A stretch of 64,000 nt of DNA from contig NC_135567.1 of the NCBI RefSeq assembly GCF_964340395.1, forward strand, positions 16,438,806 to 16,502,805, read 5' to 3'. Position numbers and translations under genes: made by a program. Under the pieces are notes generated by a model. The model was not told the DNA's origin. It saw only the letters and a program-made list of their open reading frames with translations, and did not search any database. The DNA is from Glandiceps talaboti. Taxonomy: Eukaryota > Hemichordata > Enteropneusta > Spengelidae. The stretch's first letter is position 1. Every line of letters starts with the position of its first letter. Shown here piece after piece: positions 9,668 through 20,000 of this stretch.

Positions 9668-12125
9668 TTAACCCTTTGCCGCCCGAGGGCGTCTTTATCC
9701 GTACGCTCGATCACTTCCCATAGAGACCGTATACGTATAAATACGTATTTATAAGGTCCCTAACCCTACATAACCTTTGACACGTGAATTGGCGTCATTT
9801 TCTCTTATAGGGGGGTATAACCAATTCAATTAGCTAGGGACTGACGTCAGCTTTATAATGATATGTAATTTATCGGTGATCTACCGCCAAACATGGAAGC
9901 TTGAGCGGGTGTTTTGAACTTTGATGTAAATTTTCACCCCGGAACTTTTAAAATGGCGTCAGCTGACGACGAACTTAGATCATGGAATAGAGTAGCGGAC
10001 ATTTTTCTCTCACCATCAGATTCAGAGTCAGATTTTGAAGGTTTTACAGAGTCAGATATAGAGGATGACGTTCCTTTAGCCAGGCTACGATTACATAGGG
10101 ATAGCGACGACGAAATAGGATCGGACTTAGAACTCGGAAATATAAACAATCAAGATAGTGACACGAACTCTGACCTCGACAGTTCTAGTAGCGGAAATGA
10201 CAGCGACGTTGAATGGTCTCGTGAATTTGATGAACAGGGTAACTTTGATTTCACTGAAACTCCCGAAATAAAGGAAGATTTGTCAGGTAAATCAGCTAGA
10301 GAAGTGTTCGAATGTTTATTCACCCCAGAGTTGATTAGCGACATCGTAACCGAGACCAACCGTTACGCTAGTCAGAAACGTAGTGACCTTGAAAACAGAA
10401 GGTCTGAATGGGTTGATATAACTACCGATCAGTTCGAAGTATTTCTTGGGCTTACTCTCGCGATGGGGTTAGTCGATAAGAAAGGGTCATTTCGAGAATA
10501 TTGGTCTCAAAACTGGTTAACTCAAACCCCAGCTTTCGGAAGACACATGCCCCGTCTACTGTATTGCCAGATACTTCGTTATTTGCATTTTGTCAACAAC
10601 GAAACATTAGTGACAGACCGGAATGACCCTATGTATGACCGGCTTGGTAAAATACGACCTGTAGTTGACAGAATATTGCTGAGATTTAGAGCTATGTATT
10701 CACCGGAGAGACAGCTAGCCTTGGATGAAAGTATGATTAAATTTAAAGGTCGGCTGGGATTCAAACAATACATCAAAAACAAACCTACTAAGTGGGGAAT
10801 AAAGGTATTCAACCTAGCAGAGTCAACTTCCGGGTATGTGTTGAACTTGAAAGTTTACCAAGGGAAAGAACTACAAGTTAGTGAGGGCTCTGTAACAGAA
10901 AGTGTAGTCATGAATCTAACCCGTCCATATTACAACAAAGGACACGAAGTGTACTGTGATAATTACTATACTAGTCCAGCACTGTTTACCAAGCTTCAAG
11001 GTAAAAAAATACTAGCTTGTGGAACTGTTAGGCCAAACAGACAGGGACTACCCACAGAAATGAAACCCACTAGCACAGTAGTTAAGCGTCTTACTCGTGG
11101 AGAGTTTGTACACTGGCAGAAAGGCAGACTAACTGCAACAGCTTGGAGAGATTCTAGGGTAGTGAATACTCTAACTACCTTACCTATAAGTGATGACAGT
11201 ACACCCATCATCAGAGCTGTCAAGGTCCGTGGCACATGGGAACGTCAGCTAGTTCAACGCCCAGTAGTTGTTGAAAGATACAACAAGTACATGGGAGGCG
11301 TTGATCTAGCTGACCAACGCTTGTCCACCTACAAACGGCATATGAAGGGGCTGACTTGGTACATGCAGATCTTTTGGTACATCTTAGAAGTATGCATTGT
11401 CAATGCTTACATTTTAAACAAGAAAGCCAACCCCAATAAGCCACCAACCCTTCGTCAGTTCAGAGGGCAACTGTGTGAAGAGCTTATTGGTGGTCGCTCT
11501 TTTGTGAAGAGGCCGGGTAGGAAGAGCATTACTCAAAGTGAGGATGCCAGATTTAATCATCAATTGCAACATGCACCAGGAATTTTAGACACTTCATCGA
11601 AGTGCCAAGTACACAAACAGAGAAAAGACACCAAGTACATTTGTTCTGTGTGCAAAGTTAGGATGTGTCCTGTCCCATGCTTTCATCGTTATCACTACAT
11701 GAAGGACTATTCTTATGATGATCCTGCTTGTGCTGGAAGGGAACTAGCTAGAAAAAGAAAAAAAACCTAGTCAGAATAGTCAGTCATATAAGGGGGATAA
11801 ATAAAGACACTAGTGGTGAGTAAATTAGCTTTATTTAATTAAAAAATCAGTAAAGAATAGTAGGGACAGAGGTAAGCAGGTATCCTTAGAGCTGATAATT
11901 TGCATAAAATTTGCATAAAAGTAGCAAAATTCAAATATTGATACATTGTTATAAAATGTTGATGATTTGTAACATACTTACCATACACTGTCTAAACTAG
12001 TTACCATAGAAACAAAATTAGAGCAATTTAACATTTATCAATGCATATTGGCATTGTTTTTCTAAAAAAATCCAGGCACTAGGGGGTCTTATACCCTCTA
12101 AGCTGTACAGGAAGCAAAGGGTTAA
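9668..12125 (+). mobile_element. Complete piggyBac transposon with TTAA target duplication
   Basis: The element proper is 9672-12121 (2450 bp). It is flanked by TTAA at 9668-9671 and 12122-12125, the hallmark of piggyBac integration. The termini are short inverted repeats starting CCCTTTGC (left CCCTTTGCCGCC, right inverse CCCTTTGCTTCC). A single intact transposase frame fills the centre, with an AATAAA at 11800-11805. The pre-insertion sequence can be rebuilt exactly: CTTTTATTAATAGGGTTG, as in the neighbouring minisatellite unit near 9467. The intact frame and ends suggest a young insertion. Confidence 0.95.
9953..11770 (+). CDS. piggyBac transposase (PGBD-type), intact, 605 aa
   Basis: DDE-family transposase that cuts and pastes DNA at TTAA. 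The first in-frame ATG is at 9953 (AAAATGG; earlier codons in the frame have no ATG). The N-terminus (about residues 1-105) is very acidic and Ser/Asp-rich. The DDE_Tnp_1_7-type core follows. The three catalytic aspartates can be placed at about D258 (LALDESMIKFKGR), D336 (VYCDNYYTS) and D451 (GGVDLADQRLS). The conserved KNKPTKWGIK motif is present. The C-terminus (about 551-581) is a Cys/His cluster (CQVHKQ, ICSVCKVRMCPVPC, HRYH) like the zinc-binding domain that reads the terminal repeats in this family, followed by a basic tail RKRKKT. No stop or frameshift. Its TTAA-flanked context supports an autonomous transposon rather than a domesticated gene. Confidence 0.96.
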   Translation: MASADDELRSWNRVADIFLSPSDSESDFEGFTESDIEDDVPLARLRLHRDSDDEIGSDLELGNINNQDSDTNSDLDSSSSGNDSDVEWSREFDEQGNFDFTETPEIKEDLSGKSAREVFECLFTPELISDIVTETNRYASQKRSDLENRRSEWVDITTDQFEVFLGLTLAMGLVDKKGSFREYWSQNWLTQTPAFGRHMPRLLYCQILRYLHFVNNETLVTDRNDPMYDRLGKIRPVVDRILLRFRAMYSPERQLALDESMIKFKGRLGFKQYIKNKPTKWGIKVFNLAESTSGYVLNLKVYQGKELQVSEGSVTESVVMNLTRPYYNKGHEVYCDNYYTSPALFTKLQGKKILACGTVRPNRQGLPTEMKPTSTVVKRLTRGEFVHWQKGRLTATAWRDSRVVNTLTTLPISDDSTPIIRAVKVRGTWERQLVQRPVVVERYNKYMGGVDLADQRLSTYKRHMKGLTWYMQIFWYILEVCIVNAYILNKKANPNKPPTLRQFRGQLCEELIGGRSFVKRPGRKSITQSEDARFNHQLQHAPGILDTSSKCQVHKQRKDTKYICSVCKVRMCPVPCFHRYHYMKDYSYDDPACAGRELARKRKKT

Positions 12126-12375
12126 TAGGGTTGTATTATCAACTGTGAGTCCAGGAGTCAGTACACTTTTATTTATAGAGTTATATTATCAACTATGAGT
12201 TCAGGAGTCGGTACACTTTTATTTATAGGGTTGTATTATCAACTGTGAGTCCAGGAGTTAGTACACTTTTATTTATAAGGTTATATTATCAACTGTGAGT
12301 CCAGGAGTTACTACACTTTTATTCATAGAGTTGTATTATCAGCTGTGAGTCCAGGAGTCAGTACACTTTTAGACA
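12126..12375. repeat. 50 bp minisatellite, right part
   Basis: About five more units of the array broken by the piggyBac insertion (AGGGTTGTATTATCAACTGT, GAGTCCAGGAGTCAGTACAC). It lies 72-321 bp beyond the stop codon of the minus-strand HEPN gene, and its units supply repeated AATAAA on that strand. Confidence 0.95.
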
Positions 12376-12446
12376 GCAAGGTAGGTGGTGTCGCTCTACC
12401 CTCACTGGCCTTCTTGATGTGTGAGGGCGCCCTATCATTGTGTACC

Positions 12447-14933
12447 TTACAGACTAGTGCCCTTTGTAGCCCATGAGAACATTTTCAGACTTGGATGAGC
12501 ACTTTCAATGATAACCATTAATCTGCAAGGGTTATCCATTACTGCTAATCTGCAGGGCATTTCTAATCCTGTGCTGATGTTCCCAACACATTTACCATCT
12601 TGGTTTATAACATGTATGCAATTGCTGCCTAAATCACACACATAAGTGAAATTACTGTCTGCAGCAACAGCTCCTGGGTATGTGATTTTACAGTCGCTCA
12701 CAATGAAATCATCACGTTCACGTCTGTACATAATGACATTATTATGTTTCCGATCTGGTAAGATTGGTCTTGAGTACATGTCCACGCCGATCAGGCTCAA
12801 ATCTGAAAACAGCGCATCCTTGAATATTTTCAGTTTGGTTCCATAGTTTTCAGATTTGATTGAGAAAACGTGAACACTAGGGGGTGCCCTGTCTACTACA
12901 TATGCGAAGTCATCTTTTATGCTGATTCCCCATGGTTTGCACAATGATCTCCGAAAAAATCCAGCAACAGTTTCCCCATTGTTGTTGTACTCACAAACAA
13001 GGGGAGCCTTAAAGATAGGTACCGCTTTACTTGGAGAATGCGTTACAAAATACCTCTTTTGATCCGAAACTGCTATGTCAAGAATGCTTTCAAATGACTT
13101 GTGATCAGATAGTGTTATAACTTTTTGTCTCACCCCATTTTGATCCAAAACTGTAATTTTAAAGTTAGTTGCTATGGCAATATGACCATCCTTATCAACT
13201 GCTAGCCCTTTAATATCTTCACCTTCAGGGATGTCACCAACTAACGTTACATCTGTAATTTCACAGGCAGTGACGGAGAACACATGTGGTGACCCCTTAA
13301 TGTGATGTCCACGTAGTGTTACCGAGAGTTCATACTGACCAGACTTCTCAGATCTGTACGACACATTGTACACTCCAGGTTCTTCACAACTTTTGAGACT
13401 GTCATCCAAGACGGTCATTTTGCCATCACTCGCCTTGACACTAATATGGAGATCTGCACTATCTCTTTCTGTTGTACTGAACTTCATGGTACAAACTTTA
13501 AAGACAACATCAATACCAGTCCTTACAGGAACGCCTGGATTCAGTCGTTCGACATATGATGGGGAAGGAAGTGCGGGAAATTCAAGTTTCCCCAGATTTC
13601 CTTCCAGTGTCATCTCCATTGGGCAGAACTTGGCTACCATGTCATACTTACTTTCAAAAGTAACATGCAACGGCATTTTAGAACCGGTACACTCTATAAC
13701 TGATTTTGTCAGTGATGCCTTCTTCAAAGGATCATCATCTTGTAGAAGTTTATTAACACTCTCAAGTTTTTCTTTCAGATTTGTTTCTGATTCTTCAAGT
13801 TTGCTTACATCTTCAGTGATGCCTTTCTTCAGTTTTCCATATTGTCTTGTCATATGATCAATCATTAAGGCCTCCCTTTCCTTGATATCCCTGGATATTG
13901 ACTTTATCTTCTCCTCTGCCTCCTTCTGTATGAGTCGTTTTTCATCTTCAAACTGATTTGTTAACAGAAATAGATATTCGTTGCCAGTTTTGATTTGGTT
14001 GGATACTTCCCCTGCCTTTCTACTAAAATCGGCTTGCTGTTTCTCAAATTTAACTTGCATCTTCAACATGGCTTTGTCAAGACTTTCATGTTCATGTACA
14101 AGTGATATATGAACAACTTCAGTGCATTTTATGCAAATAGGTACCTGGCATGTGAAACAGAATCGGTCAAGTACAGTCCCTTGGTGAATTTTACAGCAGT
14201 TGTTATCCTGCATAATATCTGTTTCTGGAGAACTATTTTCTTCCACATTCTGGCGGATTTGAGAATTAAGGGCCACTGCTTGAGCATTTTCTAACAACAT
14301 ATCAAGTTTTGTTTTAATTTCTGATATCCCAGTCTTTATGTCTTCATCAGATTGAGCCCAGTTCTCGATCTCAGCTGTGTACCTTTTCTCAAGTTCGCTG
14401 TCCATACTTTCTGTTTTCAGTCGTTCGATGTCGACCCTCTTAGCGCCAAGTCGTTCCAGTGCATCAGAAATCTCCTTCCAAATGACTTCAAACTCATCCT
14501 TAGAAATACTAGTAGTGCGTCTATGGCATAACACATTTCTGTAGTATTTGACTCGAACTATGTCAGCTTCTTTGCTGTGATCCCCGGTCGATGGTTTGTT
14601 GTCCCACCCTGTGTTAGGTTGACGCAGGTTACATACATTCCTCAGCAGTATCATTAAAAGTGTGATATCAAAGCTGTCTGAGTTCGCAGACGACGAATAC
14701 AGCAGATTCCACTGACCTTTATTGATGACCCTTCGTGTATTCAGATTCTTAAGAACACGATGAATATGGGGCTGAGATAAATTGTTCACTAAATCACACG
14801 GTGGGTGAGAAGAGTTGAACACATTTCGAAGTGTTTTGGTGCCACCTTCAACCAGCAGTCGACATAAACGTGCATGATTAGTGCGTTCGGGCGTTGTTTG
14901 AAGTTCCTCGGTGAGGTCAATATTCGACGCCAT
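12447..14933 (-). CDS. HEPN/B-box/coiled-coil/filamin/NHL protein, copy 1 (RING-less TRIM-like), 828 aa
   Basis: Single uninterrupted frame. The ATG at 14933 has A at -3 and G at +4 and starts MASNIDL, as in copy 2. Residues about 15-165 match the DZIP3-type HEPN domain (HARLCRLLVEGGTKTLRNVF, FDITLLMILLRNVCNL, GWDNKP, READIVR-like KEADIVRVKYYRN), with the HEPN signature R132-N-V-L-C-H137 (R-x4-H). Residues 247-285 form a B-box 2 zinc site (C-x2-H...C-x2-C...C-x2-C...H). Residues 288-400 are charged coiled coil. Residues about 460-556 are a filamin-type Ig repeat (SGQYELSVTLRGHHIKGSPHVFSV). Residues about 560-825 look like an NHL-type propeller (IKGLAVDKDGHIAIAT). There is no RING. By family logic: RNA-binding or RNase HEPN effector plus a TRIM2/3-like sensor arm; activity is unproven. 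Downstream it runs straight into the minisatellite. Confidence 0.93.
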   Translation of the reverse strand: MASNIDLTEELQTTPERTNHARLCRLLVEGGTKTLRNVFNSSHPPCDLVNNLSQPHIHRVLKNLNTRRVINKGQWNLLYSSSANSDSFDITLLMILLRNVCNLRQPNTGWDNKPSTGDHSKEADIVRVKYYRNVLCHRRTTSISKDEFEVIWKEISDALERLGAKRVDIERLKTESMDSELEKRYTAEIENWAQSDEDIKTGISEIKTKLDMLLENAQAVALNSQIRQNVEENSSPETDIMQDNNCCKIHQGTVLDRFCFTCQVPICIKCTEVVHISLVHEHESLDKAMLKMQVKFEKQQADFSRKAGEVSNQIKTGNEYLFLLTNQFEDEKRLIQKEAEEKIKSISRDIKEREALMIDHMTRQYGKLKKGITEDVSKLEESETNLKEKLESVNKLLQDDDPLKKASLTKSVIECTGSKMPLHVTFESKYDMVAKFCPMEMTLEGNLGKLEFPALPSPSYVERLNPGVPVRTGIDVVFKVCTMKFSTTERDSADLHISVKASDGKMTVLDDSLKSCEEPGVYNVSYRSEKSGQYELSVTLRGHHIKGSPHVFSVTACEITDVTLVGDIPEGEDIKGLAVDKDGHIAIATNFKITVLDQNGVRQKVITLSDHKSFESILDIAVSDQKRYFVTHSPSKAVPIFKAPLVCEYNNNGETVAGFFRRSLCKPWGISIKDDFAYVVDRAPPSVHVFSIKSENYGTKLKIFKDALFSDLSLIGVDMYSRPILPDRKHNNVIMYRRERDDFIVSDCKITYPGAVAADSNFTYVCDLGSNCIHVINQDGKCVGNISTGLEMPCRLAVMDNPCRLMVIIESAHPSLKMFSWATKGTSL

Positions 14934-15215
14934 ACTATTTTACTCACCCAGGTTTGTATCATCAACCACCCACACTTTACTAGCCGGTATCATCACTTAC
15001 GTCCCATTTTTCATTATTACACGACGTTTCATCATTTAACCCTTTCGAGCCTCCCATGACTTTTGCTGACGATAGTTTAAACATAGACATTGGAGGGGAG
15101 ACTGTTTATGGTTTAAAAGTTGCTAACTTCCGGGTTATGATTGAACAGCACGCCCTCAACGTGTAGTGTAAGTTATTATCTCGTTTACCAATAACCGGCT
15201 GTTTGATCATATTCA

Positions 15216-15600
15216 TAGGGGGAAAAAACGAATAATCAATTTTGTTCTCCGGATTTTCCTGATTTCTGATATTATTTCTCTATATATCAAATAAAGTTTT
15301 AAATATTGTTTGCTATCACTTTTCCCGATTATTTTCGACTGTTGTCATCAGTAGATGTTACACTCACTGCACAATGTATTATTATTTGGCAATTAGCCCT
15401 TGTGTTTATTCTCAGATTAGCAATCTACTAATGAATGCAAAGTTGGTAAACTCTGATAAAACAGTGATAACGGTAGGAAATAGGGAAAAAAAACAGTCAG
15501 AGGAAACAACATTTAAAACTTTATTTGAAATATAGAGAAAAAATATTTGAAATCCGCGGTGAACACAAAAATTGATTATTCGGTTTTTTTTCTGTGGTTT
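15216..15600. repeat. Foldback (inverted repeat) between HEPN gene 1 and zinc-finger gene
   Basis: Left arm about 15218-15325 (CGAATAATCAATTTTGT..., CTATATATCAAATAAAGTTT) and right arm about 15476-15597 (AACTTTATTTGAAATATAG..., ACAAAAATTGATTATTCG) are reverse complements at roughly 80-85 percent by eye, with a spacer of about 150 bp. Probably a diverged foldback MITE. Both arms contain AATAAA in their own orientation. Confidence 0.65.
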
Positions 15601-15699
15601 ATAGCTGGAATGGATTTGATCCCACTTTGAGCGCATGTACGTATGACCGCGACCTTTCAATCTTTGATCCCAAATTTTGGATGTTGTTTCCAATTCACG

Positions 15700-17056
15700 T
15701 TACCGATTTTGAAATTTTTTCGAAAACGTAGTTTCTGGTAGAATATGCAGACAGTCTGCCCGCACCGCGTACCGTCCACGGACTGCTGCACTGGAAAAAG
15801 AACAACGAACTAACGTACACACCCGGAAGTGAATAAGTCGTCCCTCGATGACCTTTTGTTCAGGTTCTCCTCGTCAATATTTTTCACCATTTTCACAACG
15901 AAAAAAAAGGCGTATTTTATCATCTTAATAATTATTTAACCCAGTATTTCTTGTATTTAAAAATAATGGAACGTTACGACCGTTAAAAGGTAAGAGATTT
16001 AGCCAAACTTAGTTAATAATGAAGCTATTTAAAGACAGCGTTCTGTGTACTGGTGAGATTTTTTGACGGCCCCTTGCTAAATTTCTGACATGACAAATGA
16101 TAGACGCACGTCATGTATTGTTGCTTTAGTCGTCATGATTTGCATACTAATCGACGTCCCGATTTCCAACAGGAAGCACACAGTTTTGTCCCCCTCATCA
16201 ATGTGATACTGTGGTGATACTAACCCAGATCCTTTGTTGTCTGGCTTGCATAGTCCAGCTTGCACTTGCAGACGGAGTAAGTCTGGACGCGATCCTGACA
16301 ATATTCCCTTTCTTGAAAATCGCGTTCCAAACGTGCAAGCAGGACAAACACCGTAACACTAATAGCACAGTTACATGTGAGCTAATATTCTATTCCAAGA
16401 TGGTAATATTCTATTCTAGGATGATCATAACAATAATACAAAATAATGACGGTATTACTAATATTAGTAATAATATTATATCATGTATTTACGTCACCAG
16501 TGAAGAAATGCTAGGTTTGTCGCCGCTGCCATGACTGTAGATGACGACAGTCTATACACTTGCTCATTCTTGGCAGAGAGGGCGCTCTTCCCAAAAATAT
16601 TAAGTGTGGGCGAAAATAATTTTTTTTTTATATTGATGTCAGAGCTGAAATTATAATTTGGGTCGGTCGGTAATGAGAAACAGAAAAGAAATATGGCTAC
16701 CCAAATACATTGTAAACATTTTTATCCTAAACTTGCCCCACTACAGCATTTATTTTATGAAAGGAACAGCAGTTTACCAGAGCTCTGCTCTACACCCCCA
16801 CCTCATGAAAAAGAAGAAAAAAGTACACCTTCAGGAATGCCTTCGTTTCCATATCATTTTAATAATGTTTTTGGTATTGTACTGCAGTGAAAATGTCACC
16901 AGTTTGCAAGTATTTGTTGGTACACAGTTATATTAACTGTAGAGTTTTTGTCTCTATTTTCCAGACAGAAGGAATTGGGCAAAGAAAGGTAGAAGAATCA
17001 AATGAAATGCAACATATATATTATAAGGATAAATACTATACATATATTACATTGTG
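15700..17056 (+). promoter_or_regulatory. Probable promoter and 5' UTR region of the zinc-finger gene
   Basis: A likely first non-coding exon ends at 15990 (GTTAAAAG|GTAAGA) and a second starts at 16965 (TTTTCCAG|ACAGAAGG), running into the ATG at 17057. The CpG-containing stretch 15760-15860, with CCGGAAGTGAA (ETS-like), is a candidate core promoter. The divergent HEPN gene 1 begins about 1 kb to the left. Exon limits are inferred from splice motifs only. Confidence 0.4.
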
Positions 17057-20000
17057 ATGGAGAAGTCTGTAAGTAATCAGGAAACATCAGGCACCATTGG
17101 GAAATTGGATGATCATACAAACGAACAGATTATGAAAGATGTTTTCATAAAGGTAAGTTGTTCTGTAATCAATGTAAAGACACTCTTCTGTAATCAACGT
17201 ACCTGTCAATCTTCTTTACGTATGCAAATCCTTGTACATAAACATTCAGGAATGAAACTACACATCATGTTAGCGTTCATGTCATTTTTTTTCATTTCAA
17301 ATTTATTGGTGGAAAAAATATACGATTTTCAAAAAATCTTTTAACCAAATGATGGAACATACCATGAAGCTTCATAATGCGCAAAAATTGAAAGACCAAA
17401 AATCGCCAACGAACCTGCATCTCATCTTAATAATATGTAAATTTTATATAAATTTACATATTATCAACCAAGGTGATATACAACAGGTGACAGGCAAGCA
17501 TTAGAAAGTAGAACTTGTTACAAACAGGGGATGTAACAGGACACAAACAGTCTAATTTACCCACCTTTACCCTACATCTGACCCACCAAACTACTATCTC
17601 TGTCCAGGGGTAGTAAATGTATGAGACACAGTACAACTTTTGACTCTACAACCCCCCACCCCCACCCCCACCCGGAGAGAGATCACCATGGGTAAATTAA
17701 GTCAAAGTTGGAACTTCATCTCATACCACATTTACACATCCTCTGCTCAAGATTTACCCTGAAAGGAAAGAGGTGGTCAAATATGACCTTTAGAATAGTG
17801 TAAACTAAATGAACAATGCACAGAATGTTAAAACAAAATAATTGTACACTGAAGTAGCCGTGATCTAAACCATAATCTCTGTCTTGTTTTTATTTCAGGT
17901 ACATCAACTGTCGGTAAATCTTGGATGTCAAGTTTTTCTGAAAGTTATTGATACCACGCTGAATTCTCTTATCTATGGTACCAAAGATTTGTTAGCTGTG
18001 TATGATACACAGGGACTAAAAGCAGATAACAATGATATTCCTGTTTGTATTGAGGATATGAGCAAATCTACTGATACAATATTCGACAAGTGCAGTGTCC
18101 GTACAACAGGTAATACAAGGGATAATTGAATTTTCGGTACATGAAATACAACGAAATCCTTTCAACTGTAGCTGTAGACTTGTCTCAAGCTTTGCCAAAA
18201 CTACCTACTAACAGCCAGGTTCTCTATTGATTACAAGTGTAATCTTTCACTCCTGCTGTTTAATTAATTTTAAACAAATTGTTGATAAGGACAAGGCTGG
18301 CTTGTCCACTACACACATGACATATGACACACGTACGCCCCCCAGGGAGTAAACTTGAAGTGTCTGATGCATACATTAAATACGATTACACAACGTACAA
18401 GCATACAAGTGTCATGTAATCTGTGTAGTCCACCACCAAGCCTTGTCCTTATTGTTTATAATTAAACCATGCAGTGAAAGATTACACTTATGATCAATAA
18501 GAAAAACTAACTGTTAGTTGGTAGTTGTAGCACTGCAGTTTGAGACAGACTGCCATAAAGATAATGAACATTCAAATCTTGTTTGAAATCGCAACTTCCA
18601 GTCCACATGTATTACCATAGGCATACATGGGATTAAGTTGACCTGTTTATTCTGTTTTGACTCGCTAGCACAAGTTAAAATGCTATTGCAGGTACTGAGA
18701 ATTTCACACCTAATTGGATAATTTTGAACTTATTTTTTCTCTTTTTATGCAAGGAATAGAGTCAACCATGATGATATACAACAGGTGACAAGCAGTGTAA
18801 CCTCTAAGCCAATTTGACACCCCACTGACGTACACAATTTCTAGTGACACACCAACATTTGATGTTCCCCTATCTCTTTCTATGTGGTGACAGGAATGCA
18901 TTAAAGTGGCCATATGGATGAGAATTTGGTATTTATTTTGAATTTTTATTTGATAAAACAGTTTCACCATGTTTTTCTACTTGAATAAATAATGCAAAAT
19001 AACATATACCAAGTCTATGTTTATAACTCAATACATTGCAAAAAGATGCACAAAGTGTAAAAGGTTTGTTGTTGTACGTACAATAACAAACATTTTAAAC
19101 ATTGTTTAATGTTTTGTCATTTATTGAGATGTGAACATGGACTTGGTATATGTTTTTTCACATTATTTTTTCAAGTAGAAAAACATGGTGAAGCTGTTTA
19201 TCAAATAAAAATCCAAAATAAATACCAAATTCTCATCCATATGGCCACTTTAACAAGCAGAACCTGTTACAAACAGGGGAAATAAACTTATGAATAACAT
19301 TTTACACAGCATGTTAAAAGTATTTCTGGTCACAGGAATAATTTGTTTTAATTTTAATTTCTTTAGGAACACATATACAAGGTGATGACAGCAAACCTGT
19401 GACTGTAAATGACAACAGTGTCACTATTGAAGATACAGTAAACAAGCCCACCAAGTCAATATATAATCATGTCTATTCTCGGATATCAGAAACAGGTGGC
19501 ATTACTGCAGAAGTACAAGATGTTTCAAGAAAAGCAGAAACGTATAGTGTTTCATTGACTGAAACGAGTGTCCGCCGAACAAGTCGACGAAAACAATCGG
19601 TTCCCAAGAGATCGTCTAGTCCTGACATTGTTGCAACTACAGCGAAAAGACGCAAGGTAATCAGTAGAAAAACAAAGAAAGTCTCAGAAAAAGGAAAGCC
19701 ACGATTACCATATGTCGTAACTATAGCAACTGAACAGGATAGTAACGAAGATGATGACATCATTGATGATGTCAGGGATGAGGATTACGAACCTTGTCAA
19801 AAACCAAAAAGGAAATATACATTCATTAACAGGAAGCCACGAGCATTACCAGTATCTACAGGTGGAATATGCAAAATATGTGGCGAGCACTTTGCCAAAT
19901 TTTTAGATTTACGTGCACATCGTAAGAAACATACAAAGGAGAAAGTTAAGTGTAAAGAGTGCGGAAAGAGTTTAAGTGGATACACAAGCTTATTGCAACA

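Noticed and set aside
13366-13857. 163-codon plus-strand frame opposite HEPN gene 1
   Set aside because: Antisense shadow of the coding sequence.
15037-15060. TTTAACCCTTTCGAGCC as a piggyBac-type element end
   Set aside because: No matching inverse end with TTAA could be found nearby.
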